From positions 1 to 32,702 of the IMG/VR virus record IMGVR_UViG_3300021596_000059: a DNA stretch of 32,702 bases. One strand, 5' to 3'. The stretch is from a virus. Within the stretch, counting starts at the first letter, position 1; every line of letters starts with the position of its first letter. Below are positions 1 to 7,623 of the stretch, piece after piece. Under the pieces are notes generated by a model. That model did no database searches. It had not been told where the DNA came from and was given only the letters and a program-made list of their open reading frames with translations. The position numbers were made by a program, and so were the translations under genes.

Positions 1-102
1 CATTGGCTCGATGATGTATATCAATTGCCCAACGTGCTTCAACTTATTAGGTCGCAGATTGAAATTTTAAAAAAGCATTTGAAATCCTCACACCTTGATT
101 GA
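1..102 (+). CDS. C-terminal end of an unknown protein (5' partial)
   Basis: Frame 1 is open from the first base to a TGA at 100-102 and gives 33 residues ending KKHLKSSHLD. The composition (Leu/Ile/Lys-rich, helical) and codon use resemble the neighbouring genes, and the stop lies 54 nt before the reductase start. Frame 2 is also open for a shorter stretch and contains CPTC, so the choice of frame is not certain. No function can be assigned from so little sequence. Confidence 0.35.
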   Translation, partial: HWLDDVYQLPNVLQLIRSQIEILKKHLKSSHLD

Positions 103-156
103 TTTAAAGAAGTTTCGATGCTAAAATAAATAAACCAAAACGACAAAAAAGATATA

Positions 157-2292
157 ATGCAAGTACTTGAATTTGGCTCTGACACAGACCAGCAATACAT
201 TTCAATTGTAAAACCAAAGCTCCTCACCCGAAATTTTCTTTCAAAATACATCGATAAACAGCCTCCTTTTGGGCAACTTGGCTTGATTGTATATCTACGG
301 ACTTACTCTCGATTCATCCATCAACTAAAGCGCCGAGAAAAGTGGTGGGAAACTTGTCTTCGTGTTGTTGAATACTCACTCTCTCTTCTGCCAGACAAAC
401 CTCGCAAACCATCTTACTTTACTCAAGAAAAGCAGAAAGAAGAAGCTGAAGCTCTATTTGATACTCTATTCAATTTGCGTGGATTTACGTCTGGCAGAAC
501 TCTTTTTGTAGGTGGTTCGGAAGCTTCAAGATTATATCCTTCTAGCAACTTCAACTGTAGCTACTGTAACGTAGATAGTTTGAAGAGTTTCACAGACGCA
601 ATGTATCTTCTTCTACTTGGTTGTGGTGTTGGCTACAGTGTAGAATCTAAGCACGTATCCAAACTTCCTCGATTTAATAGAGAAGTTTTGTTACAATTCG
701 AGCCTTATGCTGGCAAGCCTAATGTTTTTCGCAAAGTAGACACAGAAGTTGTTGGCGACTCTAATTCTAACTATGAAATCACAGTTGGCGATTCTAAAGA
801 GGGTTGGGTCACTGCTTTGCAGGAATTTCTTTGGTTACACTCCAGTCAAGATACCAAGACAATCACTTTGAATTTTGATAGTGTAAGACCAGAGGGTGAG
901 CGCCTAAAAACATTCGGAGGTCGTGCTTCTGGCTACATTCCTCTTCAGACTATGTTTGAAGAAATCCATGACCGCATTATCTCTACTGATAATGGTGTAA
1001 TTGATTCTGTGACTGCAATGGACATCATGAACTCGATTGCTAAGGCGATTGTAGTTGGTGGAGTGCGTCGAAGTTCTCAGATTGCATTTGGTGATGTTGA
1101 TGATGCTAATTTCCGCGATGCCAAGAAAGATTTGTGGTCGAATCCAGAAAAAGCCAAGTACAGCACGACTAGAGTTCTATCAAACAACTCGGTACATCTT
1201 TGGGAAAAGCCTAGTTACGATAGACTTAAAGAACTTTTCGAGACTATCAAGAATAATGGCGAACCTGCACTTTCTATTGCTGGTAACGCATCTCTAAGAC
1301 GCGAAAACTATTTTGGCAGTAACCCTTGCCATGAGATTCTGCTAGACAATTTAGGTGTTTGTAATCTAACGACACAAAACTTGCTTAGTTTTGTAGACGA
1401 GTTTGGAAATTTTCTATTCGATGCTGCAATTAAGGCTATCAAGTTACTTACAAGAGTTGGTTCCCGTATCACTCTTGTAGATATGTGGGACAAAGATTGG
1501 GATTACATTCAAAAGCGTGACCGACTTCTTGGTGTGAGTCTTACAGGTATTGTAGAGGCATATAACGCCCTTAACGACACTGAAAAGCTGAATTGGGAGT
1601 ATTACATCACAGAACTCCACAAAGCCGCTAGAACCGAAGCAGACCTCTACCACGACGCTCTTGGAATCCCCCGCAGCTATCTAGTGACGACACTCAAGCC
1701 TGAAGGGACATTATCACAACTACCAACAGTCTCCTCTGGTGTCCATGCACCGTATGCCCCTTACTATACTCGTAGAATCCGTATTAGTAAGCGCGACCCT
1801 ATTGCTAACGCTCTTTTAGATTTAGGTCTTGTACCTGTACCTGAGAATGGTCAAGGAAACGATATTCATGCAGACGAGTGTAATACTTGGGTATTCTCTT
1901 TTTCTGTTAAGACGAAGGCACAAATCAGGTCAATCGATGAATCTGCAATTGAGCAACTTGAGCGTTATAAGTTCTTCATGAAAAATTGGGCTGAACATAC
2001 TGTTTCCGTTACCATCACAGTTGCAGAAAATGAATGGGATGGGGTTGTTGACTGGGTTTGGCAAAATTGGGAATATTGTATTGGCATTGCTTTCTTACCT
2101 AGATTTGACCCAGCCGAACTTGATTCCCCTTACCCAAATATGCCTTACGAGTCTTCAACCGAAGCAGATTACCGACCACTTGAAATATCCGAATCGCAAT
2201 TAGTCTCTCTCATTTCTAAGTATGAAACTGAGTACGAAGAATATGAACTAGATGCGTCTTGCGGAGGATTAACAGCTTGCCCCGTTCGTTGA
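157..2292 (+). CDS. nrdJ: Class II (adenosylcobalamin-dependent) ribonucleoside-triphosphate reductase
   Basis: This enzyme reduces ribonucleotides to deoxyribonucleotides using a cobalamin-generated thiyl radical and would act in the cytoplasm to supply phage DNA synthesis. The 711 residues are close to the 739 of the Lactobacillus leichmannii monomeric enzyme. An N-terminal LRTYSRF motif lies near residue 47. NCSYC at 133-137 holds the first redox cysteine. NPCHE at 389-393 holds the radical cysteine C391 and glutamate E393, and C402 follows 11 residues later, the spacing seen in the family. The loop TLKPEGTLSQLPTVSSGVHA is intact. The C-terminus has the swinging pair C703 and C708 in CGGLTACPVR, so all catalytic residues look present. 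The start at 157 has little Shine-Dalgarno sequence. The thymidylate-synthase-family gene downstream fits a dNTP-supply block. Family assignment is very secure; nucleotide-level specificity (triphosphate) is inferred from the monomeric architecture. Confidence 0.96.
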   Translation: MQVLEFGSDTDQQYISIVKPKLLTRNFLSKYIDKQPPFGQLGLIVYLRTYSRFIHQLKRREKWWETCLRVVEYSLSLLPDKPRKPSYFTQEKQKEEAEALFDTLFNLRGFTSGRTLFVGGSEASRLYPSSNFNCSYCNVDSLKSFTDAMYLLLLGCGVGYSVESKHVSKLPRFNREVLLQFEPYAGKPNVFRKVDTEVVGDSNSNYEITVGDSKEGWVTALQEFLWLHSSQDTKTITLNFDSVRPEGERLKTFGGRASGYIPLQTMFEEIHDRIISTDNGVIDSVTAMDIMNSIAKAIVVGGVRRSSQIAFGDVDDANFRDAKKDLWSNPEKAKYSTTRVLSNNSVHLWEKPSYDRLKELFETIKNNGEPALSIAGNASLRRENYFGSNPCHEILLDNLGVCNLTTQNLLSFVDEFGNFLFDAAIKAIKLLTRVGSRITLVDMWDKDWDYIQKRDRLLGVSLTGIVEAYNALNDTEKLNWEYYITELHKAARTEADLYHDALGIPRSYLVTTLKPEGTLSQLPTVSSGVHAPYAPYYTRRIRISKRDPIANALLDLGLVPVPENGQGNDIHADECNTWVFSFSVKTKAQIRSIDESAIEQLERYKFFMKNWAEHTVSVTITVAENEWDGVVDWVWQNWEYCIGIAFLPRFDPAELDSPYPNMPYESSTEADYRPLEISESQLVSLISKYETEYEEYELDASCGGLTACPVR

Positions 2293-2323
2293 TACAATAC
2301 ACACAACAACTGAGAAAGACATC

Positions 2324-2908
2324 ATGACTATAAGACTCACCGCTAAAACTTTTGGTAGGGGGTCTTTAGGATACACACAGGCTCATCAAAACAATGGTAA
2401 GCCTGTATTTGTCCGAAAAGACCACATCTCTTGCACAACTTATGCACATATCGACCTTGTTAATGCAGCTATCGGTAAAGTAAAATCTACTCTCACCGAG
2501 ACTAGCAAGACATGGAAGACGCTCGATAAATTGCAAGATGCTATGTTCAATATAGGCTCAATGATTTTCGATACTAAGTATGCCACTTATGAAGTAAATC
2601 TAAAGAATCTCATCTCTCGCATGGAGTCCAGAACTAGTGCTGTAAATACGACCCTAGAAGCGACTGAATTTGTTAAGTATGGACTAGACCCTATTCATGC
2701 TGATTGGGGTACGTTAACTACTCAAACAAGACTTGCAGAGACTGTTTTTGTATCTTGGGTTCATACAAGCACTTTGGACGAAGAAACACTGACTCAGTAT
2801 CAGTATGTTTTAGATTTGCTTAATACAATGTCCAAGTGGACTTTTGCAGAAAGTAGAGCTTATGCAGCTTCAAAACAACTTAAAGAAAAGACTTGGGATA
2901 GTAAATAA
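2324..2908 (+). CDS. Unknown protein, 194 aa
   Basis: I do not recognise this protein. It is 194 residues long, soluble in appearance, with no signal peptide or membrane segment and mostly helical composition in its second half (about residues 50-190, with many Leu, Thr, Glu and Lys). It begins 31 nt after the reductase and ends 38 nt before the LAGLIDADG endonuclease. The sequence before the ATG has only GAGAAAG as a weak ribosome-binding site. It is probably co-transcribed with the reductase. Nothing visible ties it to nucleotide metabolism beyond its position. Confidence 0.75.
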   Translation: MTIRLTAKTFGRGSLGYTQAHQNNGKPVFVRKDHISCTTYAHIDLVNAAIGKVKSTLTETSKTWKTLDKLQDAMFNIGSMIFDTKYATYEVNLKNLISRMESRTSAVNTTLEATEFVKYGLDPIHADWGTLTTQTRLAETVFVSWVHTSTLDEETLTQYQYVLDLLNTMSKWTFAESRAYAASKQLKEKTWDSK

Positions 2909-2919
2909 GTATGGTAAAC

Positions 2920-2945
2920 TATAGTTAAATAATTCAATAACTATA
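2920..2945 (+). promoter_or_regulatory. Inverted repeat immediately before the LAGLIDADG gene
   Basis: TATAGTTA (2920-2927) and TAACTATA (2938-2945) form a perfect 8-bp inverted repeat around a 10-nt AT-rich loop, ending one base before the ATG at 2947. In RNA this could hide the start region. In DNA, the segment TATAAATG at the junction resembles a T4-type late promoter core. Sequestered start sites are known for T4 homing endonuclease genes. Here the role is inferred only from position. Confidence 0.4.
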
Positions 2946-2946
2946 A

Positions 2947-3879
2947 ATGCCTAGGCACATCTGGAGTTCGCAAGAATTAGCTATTTTAGAAAACAACAGA
3001 GAAAAGAAAAATTTTTCTGAACTCTCCACCCTGTTAAATCGTTCTGAGAAAGCTATACAACTTAAACTATGCAAACTGAAAAAACATTGTAAACGTAAGA
3101 CACGTCCCAAGTTAAAACTACCCAGTAATACAGAAGAGTTATTAAAAGAAAAATATCTGACACATTCTCTATTAGAACTAGCATCTTTACTTGGGGTAAG
3201 TGTTAGTACTGTAAGCTCCACTATGCGAAGTTTAGGTCTTACCAAAACAAAGAGTTTGAATAATTCTTTTTTTAACTCAGAGAATTTGCTGAGTTGTTAT
3301 TGGGCAGGGTTTCTGGCAGCCGATGGTTGTGTTAGAAAACAAAAAAAGTCTAATGGTCGAGAATTATCTGTATCTTTACAGGAGAAAGATATAAATCAAA
3401 TCATCCAGTTAAAAAAGGACATCGAAGCTTACGACTTTGATTTGGTATATAGCCAGCGAGGACACAGCAAAACTGGCAAAATGACTGGACAATATGCACT
3501 ATACCTAACTATATCAAAACATTGTTTTGAAGATTTAGCTAATAACTTTTCTATAGTTCCAGTAAAATCTTTAACCCTACTCCCCCCAAAAATCAGTAAT
3601 CATCAAAATAAGTTAGCTTTTATAAAAGGTTACATAGATGGTGATGGGTGTATAATCAAACACAAGAATAGCTCTTATGTCGGGGTATCTTGTTTAGGGA
3701 CTTTTGAGTTGTTGTCTTGGGTAGCTGAAACCTTAAACTTAACCACCGCCCCTTTAAAAAAAGATAAAAACAATGACAAAAACACGTTTCGTTTGAATAT
3801 CAAAAATTCTGTGGCAAAAACAGTAAAAAACTCCATCTCGTACAGGGGTTTAGAAAGAAAATGGGATAAAATTAACTAA
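2947..3879 (+). CDS. Free-standing LAGLIDADG homing endonuclease with N-terminal helix-turn-helix regions
   Basis: A site-specific DNA endonuclease expected to cut an allele lacking it and spread by repair. Two LAGLIDADG-type motifs are visible in one chain: YWAGFLAADG at residues 118-127 and FIKGYIDGDG at 225-234, each ending in the metal-binding acid (D126, D233). This indicates a monomeric two-motif enzyme. Residues 1-48 resemble a SANT/Myb-like helical unit (a W near residue 6, then E and L positions), and 70-98 form a helix-turn-helix-like segment (LLELASLLGVSVSTV), so DNA recognition is extended at the N-terminus. The gene is not within an intron or intein as far as can be seen: both flanking genes look complete. 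It is bracketed by a hairpin just before its start and a terminator just after its stop. Both catalytic acids are present, so it may be active. Confidence 0.88.
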   Translation: MPRHIWSSQELAILENNREKKNFSELSTLLNRSEKAIQLKLCKLKKHCKRKTRPKLKLPSNTEELLKEKYLTHSLLELASLLGVSVSTVSSTMRSLGLTKTKSLNNSFFNSENLLSCYWAGFLAADGCVRKQKKSNGRELSVSLQEKDINQIIQLKKDIEAYDFDLVYSQRGHSKTGKMTGQYALYLTISKHCFEDLANNFSIVPVKSLTLLPPKISNHQNKLAFIKGYIDGDGCIIKHKNSSYVGVSCLGTFELLSWVAETLNLTTAPLKKDKNNDKNTFRLNIKNSVAKTVKNSISYRGLERKWDKIN

Positions 3880-3898
3880 ATACCCATATGTACAACTG

Positions 3899-3926
3899 AA
3901 GAGGGATGCCATTGTCCCTCTTTTTT
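3899..3926 (+). terminator. Intrinsic terminator after the LAGLIDADG gene
   Basis: AAGAGGGA (3899-3906) pairs with TCCCTCTT (3915-3922), an 8-bp stem with an 8-nt loop. The T tract continues to 3926. It lies 20 nt after the endonuclease stop and ends before the start of the next gene at 3942, so it probably ends the reductase to endonuclease transcript. Confidence 0.8.
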
Positions 3927-3941
3927 ATTTATAGTGACAAC

Positions 3942-4139
3942 ATGAAATTCTTCAACTACCGCTTCCATCAACGAGACGGTATCTCCAAAGCTAATTGGCA
4001 TCCTCGCGCAATGAACAACTGGCGCAAACAAGGGCTTCCATTTATCGATTTTGGTACTCGCGTTGATTTTGGGCAGCATCACCCTGACTACAGCCAAGTA
4101 CGGCTTCGAGTTGGTAATTGGCGACTGACTTATGTCTAG
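3942..4139 (+). CDS. Small unknown protein, 65 aa
   Basis: I do not recognise it. The 65-residue product begins MKFFNYRFHQ and is rich in aromatic residues, Arg and His, with no membrane segment. An upstream ATG in the same frame at 3906 falls inside the terminator hairpin, so 3942 is preferred. The stop overlaps the start of the following NADAR-like gene by 8 nt (ATGTCTAG), which suggests translational coupling and makes this the first gene of the next transcription unit. Confidence 0.65.
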   Translation: MKFFNYRFHQRDGISKANWHPRAMNNWRKQGLPFIDFGTRVDFGQHHPDYSQVRLRVGNWRLTYV

Positions 4140-4608
4140 TATTGACCCGACTAAAGATGGTAAAACTCACATCAACATCTACTCTAAAGGTAAAACACCT
4201 CTTGGCAGATTTTTAACTAACTTCGCCAAACACGAACTTGTTCTGCCTGAAGGCACATTTCAATCTCTGGAAGGGTACTGGTACTACTTAACAACCAAAG
4301 AAAAGCCGCCAGAACTCCTTACTCTTTCAGGGTTTGAGGCTAAAAAATTAGGTCAAATGCTAACTCAAGTAAAAGTACCACAAGAAGAGTTCCAAGCCAA
4401 AATCAAAAAGGCTATGGACTTAAAAATCAAATCTAGTTCTTACTGGCTAGAAGAGTTCACTAATTCGGAACTACCTTTTGTTCACTACTATGTATTCAAA
4501 GGAGTTGTGAAGGATGTTACAGACAAATACCGATGGATTATGAATCACTGGGAAGCTCGGCGCACATTACTAAAAGAGAGGCAGAAAGGAAATGCAGGTC
4601 AATCCTAA
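4132..4608 (+). CDS. NADAR-like protein, copy 1 (possible ADP-ribose-removing enzyme)
   Basis: The 158-residue sequence fits the NADAR (YbiA-like) fold pattern: HINIYSKG at 13-20, then LTNFA at 28-32 in place of the family SNF, then GTFQSLEGYW at 41-50 matching the family (S)xEHY/W block. FEAKKLGQ follows around 68-75, then an AKIKKAMDLKIK helix resembling the family EALxxKF segment. Glu47 corresponds to the glutamate that is important in YbiA-type enzymes. NADAR proteins act on N-glycosidic ADP-ribose compounds, including removal of ADP-ribose from guanine in DNA in DarT1 systems. A paralogue follows at once with a 17-nt overlap. The assignment rests on motif recall rather than a search; a different small phage fold is possible. 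Confidence 0.5.
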   Translation: MSSIDPTKDGKTHINIYSKGKTPLGRFLTNFAKHELVLPEGTFQSLEGYWYYLTTKEKPPELLTLSGFEAKKLGQMLTQVKVPQEEFQAKIKKAMDLKIKSSSYWLEEFTNSELPFVHYYVFKGVVKDVTDKYRWIMNHWEARRTLLKERQKGNAGQS

Positions 4609-5086
4609 ATTAGATGGTGTGGAGCATATTAATATTTGGGCTAAAGGCGCAACTTTCATCGGTAAATTCCTCGCCCCTCGAACTCTTTGCGAACTAAATC
4701 TGCCCGAAGGACGATTCCTATGTGTAGCCGCCTACTGGTATCATCTAACTTGCAAAGAAGACAGCCGCCTTAACCGTGTTCACGATTGGGAAACTGAGCT
4801 TCTTGCTACCCAACTCATTGCGTTGCCTAAAAAACAGCAGCTACCCGCATCCGAACTACAAGCGAAAATCAAAAAGGCGCTCGATATCAAAATCAAGTGG
4901 AGTGAGTACTGGCAAGAAGAGTTCACCGAATCAACACTTCCTTTTCTGCATTATCATCTTGATACTGAAGGAAATGTGGTTGACGAAAGCAGGAAATATC
5001 GGTGGTTGCTGAATCACTTAGAAGCAAGACGAAAACTATTACAACAGAGAAGAAACGATGCAAATCTTGTCAGCGAAGGCGCTTAG
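4592..5086 (+). CDS. NADAR-like protein, copy 2, lacking the conserved glutamate
   Basis: A 164-residue paralogue of the preceding protein. The two share HINI(Y/W)xKG, LPEGxF, YWYxLTxKE, AKIKKAxDxKIK, YWxEEFT, KYRWxxNHxEARRxLL and more, along almost their full length. Copy 2 differs where the NADAR signature should be: LTNFA of copy 1 is replaced by LAPRT, and QSLEGYW by LCVAAYW, so the presumed catalytic Glu47 is Ala46. The scaffold and C-terminal half are preserved. This suggests a product that binds ligand or partner without the same catalysis, or a new activity. It overlaps copy 1 by 17 nt and the next gene by 29 nt, so the three are probably made from one transcript. Confidence 0.5.
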   Translation: MQVNPKLDGVEHINIWAKGATFIGKFLAPRTLCELNLPEGRFLCVAAYWYHLTCKEDSRLNRVHDWETELLATQLIALPKKQQLPASELQAKIKKALDIKIKWSEYWQEEFTESTLPFLHYHLDTEGNVVDESRKYRWLLNHLEARRKLLQQRRNDANLVSEGA

Positions 5087-5318
5087 AGCCTTAGAAGTTT
5101 ATGATGAACTATACAATGACCTTGAATATTTAATTGCATTTTTTATAACTGAACAGAAAGAAGGTCTGCGTTATGCTAAACTCCATTTCGCAGAAAAAGA
5201 GGATATCTCAGAAGAGACTAAAGCTCGTCTACGTGCTTTGGGATACACTATCAAATGGATGGATACTGCAAATGGTAGCTATTATGTTGTAAGTTGGAGC
5301 GAAGCTGATGCAGCTTGA
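5058..5318 (+). CDS. Small unknown protein, 86 aa
   Basis: I do not recognise it. The 86-residue product is acidic and helical in its first two thirds, with a final segment around 60-80 (LGYTIKWMDTANGSYYVVSW) that looks like beta strands. There is no membrane segment. It overlaps the preceding NADAR-like gene by 29 nt and the following gene by 11 nt, so it belongs to a tightly packed operon running to the thymidylate-synthase-family gene. Confidence 0.65.
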   Translation: MQILSAKALRALEVYDELYNDLEYLIAFFITEQKEGLRYAKLHFAEKEDISEETKARLRALGYTIKWMDTANGSYYVVSWSEADAA

Positions 5319-5544
5319 ATTTCGTAAATCTCCTCGCACATGGGGAAACGGTGTTGATATACAAAACTTCTTTGTTATAGAATACCGCTACACAACTTAC
5401 GGGGATATGGCTTGGTATGAACTAGAAGACTTTAATGAAAAAGTGGCTGACATTATTGTAGAAGCACTTACTAAATATCAATTACAAAATTCTGACGAAC
5501 TAGCTTGCAAATGGAGCAAAGTGACTAACAATGACGACAACTAA
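5308..5544 (+). CDS. Small unknown protein, 78 aa
   Basis: I do not recognise it. It has 78 residues, a mixed alpha/beta look (FFVIEYRYTTYGDMAWYELE followed by a helical stretch) and no membrane segment. It overlaps its upstream neighbour by 11 nt and the thymidylate-synthase-family gene by 14 nt, which implies coupled translation with that enzyme. Confidence 0.65.
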   Translation: MQLEFRKSPRTWGNGVDIQNFFVIEYRYTTYGDMAWYELEDFNEKVADIIVEALTKYQLQNSDELACKWSKVTNNDDN

Positions 5545-6463
5545 CTACACTTCCGCCGACCTCACTTACGCTTTTTTACTACAAGACATTTTACGCCTCA
5601 ACAACGTAGTCGAAACACGTAACCATTCGTGTTACTGCAATCCATTTCTCGATAACGTGACATTCGACTCTCTGCCTCTCATCACCGTTCGCAAGACAGC
5701 TTGGAAACTTGCACTGACTGAGATGGAATGGTTTATGTCTGGTAACTCTAAGTGTCCTGAGAAACTTGCTAAATGGTGGGCTGGTCAACTTAATCCTGAT
5801 GGTCATTATTTTGACGGTTATAGTTATCAGTTCAGAAACTCTTCCTATGCTTGGGATACTCAGACTGGGTATGCAATGGGTAGTCCTCTCGGAGAGTTCG
5901 ACCAAATTGCTTACATTCTCGATGGACTGAAAAATCACCAACATTCTCGGCGTTTAGTTATGACATCTTGGAATACAGGCGAGATGGCTAACATTACGAA
6001 AACGAACAACAACCCTCAAACTCCGTCCTGCTGCCACAGTACAGTACTTCAGTTTTTTGTTGTCAACGGTGAGTTACATATCAAACACTACGCCAGAAGT
6101 CAAGATATGTTACTTGGTTTTCAGGCAAATATCGTACAGTACTGGGCTTTACTTACTTACTTTGCTTTCCACGCTAATCTAAAAGTTGGCTTACTCACTT
6201 GGGTATTTGGCGATGCTCATATATACAATGAAGAATCGCATCTGGAAGCTGCTAAGGAGATTATTGATTTTGGTAATCTTAATATTAGAGACTATGCTTG
6301 CGGGTTAGCTCGTTTTCCCGACCCTAAAATCGAACTGAAGTTGGTTTACAACTACTCTGGCGAACTTGACTCATTTGGCACACCTCGCTTTGCTGCTGCC
6401 GACTTCACTATTGAAGGTGAGATTCCCAAGCCGACTATATTAACCAAGCCTAAATTATTGTAA
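5531..6463 (+). CDS. thyA: Thymidylate-synthase-family enzyme (dUMP-type)
   Basis: Expected to add a one-carbon unit from methylenetetrahydrofolate to carbon 5 of dUMP. Visible family residues: the phosphate-binding pair HSRR at 138-141, the catalytic cysteine C168 in PSCCHST, the phosphate/dUMP-binding RSQD at 189-192, Asn200 in FQANIVQY, which favours dUMP over dCMP, and GDAHIY at 227-232. The enzyme is 310 residues against about 264 for E. coli ThyA. The usual GPVYGxQWR block is replaced by FDGYSYQFR near 95-102. Because of that change, a dUMP hydroxymethylase making a modified base is a possible alternative; plain dTMP synthesis is the default. It is the last gene before a strong terminator and complements the reductase upstream. 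Confidence 0.88.
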   Translation: MTTTNYTSADLTYAFLLQDILRLNNVVETRNHSCYCNPFLDNVTFDSLPLITVRKTAWKLALTEMEWFMSGNSKCPEKLAKWWAGQLNPDGHYFDGYSYQFRNSSYAWDTQTGYAMGSPLGEFDQIAYILDGLKNHQHSRRLVMTSWNTGEMANITKTNNNPQTPSCCHSTVLQFFVVNGELHIKHYARSQDMLLGFQANIVQYWALLTYFAFHANLKVGLLTWVFGDAHIYNEESHLEAAKEIIDFGNLNIRDYACGLARFPDPKIELKLVYNYSGELDSFGTPRFAAADFTIEGEIPKPTILTKPKLL

Positions 6464-6493
6464 TCTACTCCTTTAGATAGATACAATCAATAG

Positions 6494-6537
6494 TTACATG
6501 ATGTTAACTTTAAGACAGTAAACATCATGTAATTTTT
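6494..6537 (+). terminator. Strong intrinsic terminator after the thymidylate-synthase-family gene
   Basis: TTACATGATGTT (6494-6505) and AACATCATGTAA (6521-6532) are a perfect 12-bp inverted repeat with a 15-nt loop, followed by TTTTT (6533-6537). It lies 30 nt after the stop codon. The stem is AT-rich but uninterrupted. The next small gene begins two bases after the T tract. Confidence 0.75.
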
Positions 6538-6538
6538 C

Positions 6539-6631
6539 ATGTTAACTTTTTTAATAGCTACATTTGGTACTGCTTTTATATGTTGGCTAATTTCATTAGC
6601 TTGTGGCACTGAAGGAAATGGTAAGTCTTAA
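6539..6631 (+). CDS. Tiny single-pass membrane peptide, 30 aa
   Basis: An ATG at 6539 opens a 30-codon frame starting MLTFLIATFGTAFICWLISL, a hydrophobic segment of about 20 residues followed by a short polar tail ending EGNGKS. Its TAA (6629-6631) shares one base with the ATG of the next gene (TAATG), the same junction type used between several confident genes here, which supports real translation. A Cys follows LISLA, but the lipobox match is poor, so I call a membrane anchor rather than a lipoprotein. Function unknown; phage membrane peptides of this size often affect lysis or exclusion, but nothing here shows that. Confidence 0.5.
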   Translation: MLTFLIATFGTAFICWLISLACGTEGNGKS

Positions 6632-7233
6632 TGGTAAAACATGACATTCGCCTCCGAGTCAACAATCTCATTCGTCAACTAGACTACCCTCAAATCAAGC
6701 TAAAACGTCTTGATGTTGATAAGGTACGCAATTGGTGTTACGTCAATATTCCTAAAGCAGTTTCTAGATTTAAAGATAATCGTTTCGACTTAAACGAATC
6801 GACAACTTGGGAAGAGCTTGTTTGCTATAACACCATCTTACAAATTTATGGTCGTAAAGTGGCTGTATATTTCACTTTCGGATGGCTCGATTATCAGGGG
6901 GTAAAAGAGTTCATTCAATCTAAGAAGGGGGCAAAGTTCCGCCAAGAGTTCGGGCTTGACCATCACAGTGCAATCTTGCTATCACCCCAGACGTTCTTTT
7001 CTGCCGAGTCGTTAGACGAGTTTTGGGTAAGTTTTGATTTGAAAGGAGGTAGAGGGTATAATTTCCTAGATTACTCCCATTACAATGAGAATGAAGATAT
7101 GGACTCATCTCAATATCAGTGGCTTAATGACGCACTCTCCGAACAAGAGGACGCAAAAATCAAAAACCCTTACCCAGACCTAGACCGACGCACTAAAACC
7201 AGAAAGAAAAAAGATGTCCCTATTACCAACTAA
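6631..7233 (+). CDS. Unknown protein, 200 aa
   Basis: I do not recognise it. The 200-residue product is basic at both ends, with a KTRKKK cluster near the C-terminus, and has a central aromatic-rich section (YGRKVAVYFTFGWLDY). No membrane segment or signal peptide is seen. It is joined to the tiny membrane peptide upstream by TAATG and overlaps the next gene by 20 nt. The basic tail would allow nucleic-acid contact, but that is only a composition argument. Confidence 0.75.
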   Translation: MVKHDIRLRVNNLIRQLDYPQIKLKRLDVDKVRNWCYVNIPKAVSRFKDNRFDLNESTTWEELVCYNTILQIYGRKVAVYFTFGWLDYQGVKEFIQSKKGAKFRQEFGLDHHSAILLSPQTFFSAESLDEFWVSFDLKGGRGYNFLDYSHYNENEDMDSSQYQWLNDALSEQEDAKIKNPYPDLDRRTKTRKKKDVPITN

Positions 7234-7621
7234 AAAATACGCTCGAATCCCACAGCAACAACCTGAACTTGTTGTTATTAAAAAAGAGCCACCAACACTC
7301 ATCGAAGTACTTGAAAATGAAGAGTACGACCTTCAATACAAACTCAATCAAATCGAGGAAGCTAAAAGTAGAGAACGTGACCTGAGATTGCGCCTCAATG
7401 TAGTTCAACAGTCGTTGCAAGCATTTCGCGCTTTGGAAGTTGCACCAGAGCCTGTACAGGAACAATCCACACCTGCGCCTATCGTCAAAAATGTTCGGAA
7501 AGCCGCCACTAGAAAGACGGCAATACCTGCCCAAAGTAGTATTGCACAAGAACCAGTTGTGAGTGATACTGAAAATATCGACCTTGTACACGATGATTTT
7601 TCAACATTTCCTACTAAATAA
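7214..7621 (+). CDS. Unknown protein with coiled coil and Pro/Ala-rich linker, 135 aa
   Basis: I do not recognise it. Residues 30-75 are charged and heptad-like (LQYKLNQIEEAKSRERDL), consistent with a coiled coil. About 80-120 is rich in Ala, Pro, Thr and Gln and looks disordered, and the end is acidic. This shape suits an adaptor or scaffold-type protein. It overlaps the upstream gene by 20 nt and sits 2 nt before the Hsp20-like gene. Confidence 0.7.
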   Translation: MSLLPTKKYARIPQQQPELVVIKKEPPTLIEVLENEEYDLQYKLNQIEEAKSRERDLRLRLNVVQQSLQAFRALEVAPEPVQEQSTPAPIVKNVRKAATRKTAIPAQSSIAQEPVVSDTENIDLVHDDFSTFPTK

Positions 7622-7623
7622 CT

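Noticed and set aside
3906-3941. Upstream start for the 65-residue protein
   Set aside because: The ATG is inside the terminator hairpin; the start at 3942 is more likely.
5591-5944. Minus-strand 117-codon frame
   Set aside because: It lies wholly antisense to the thymidylate-synthase-family gene with no supporting start signal.
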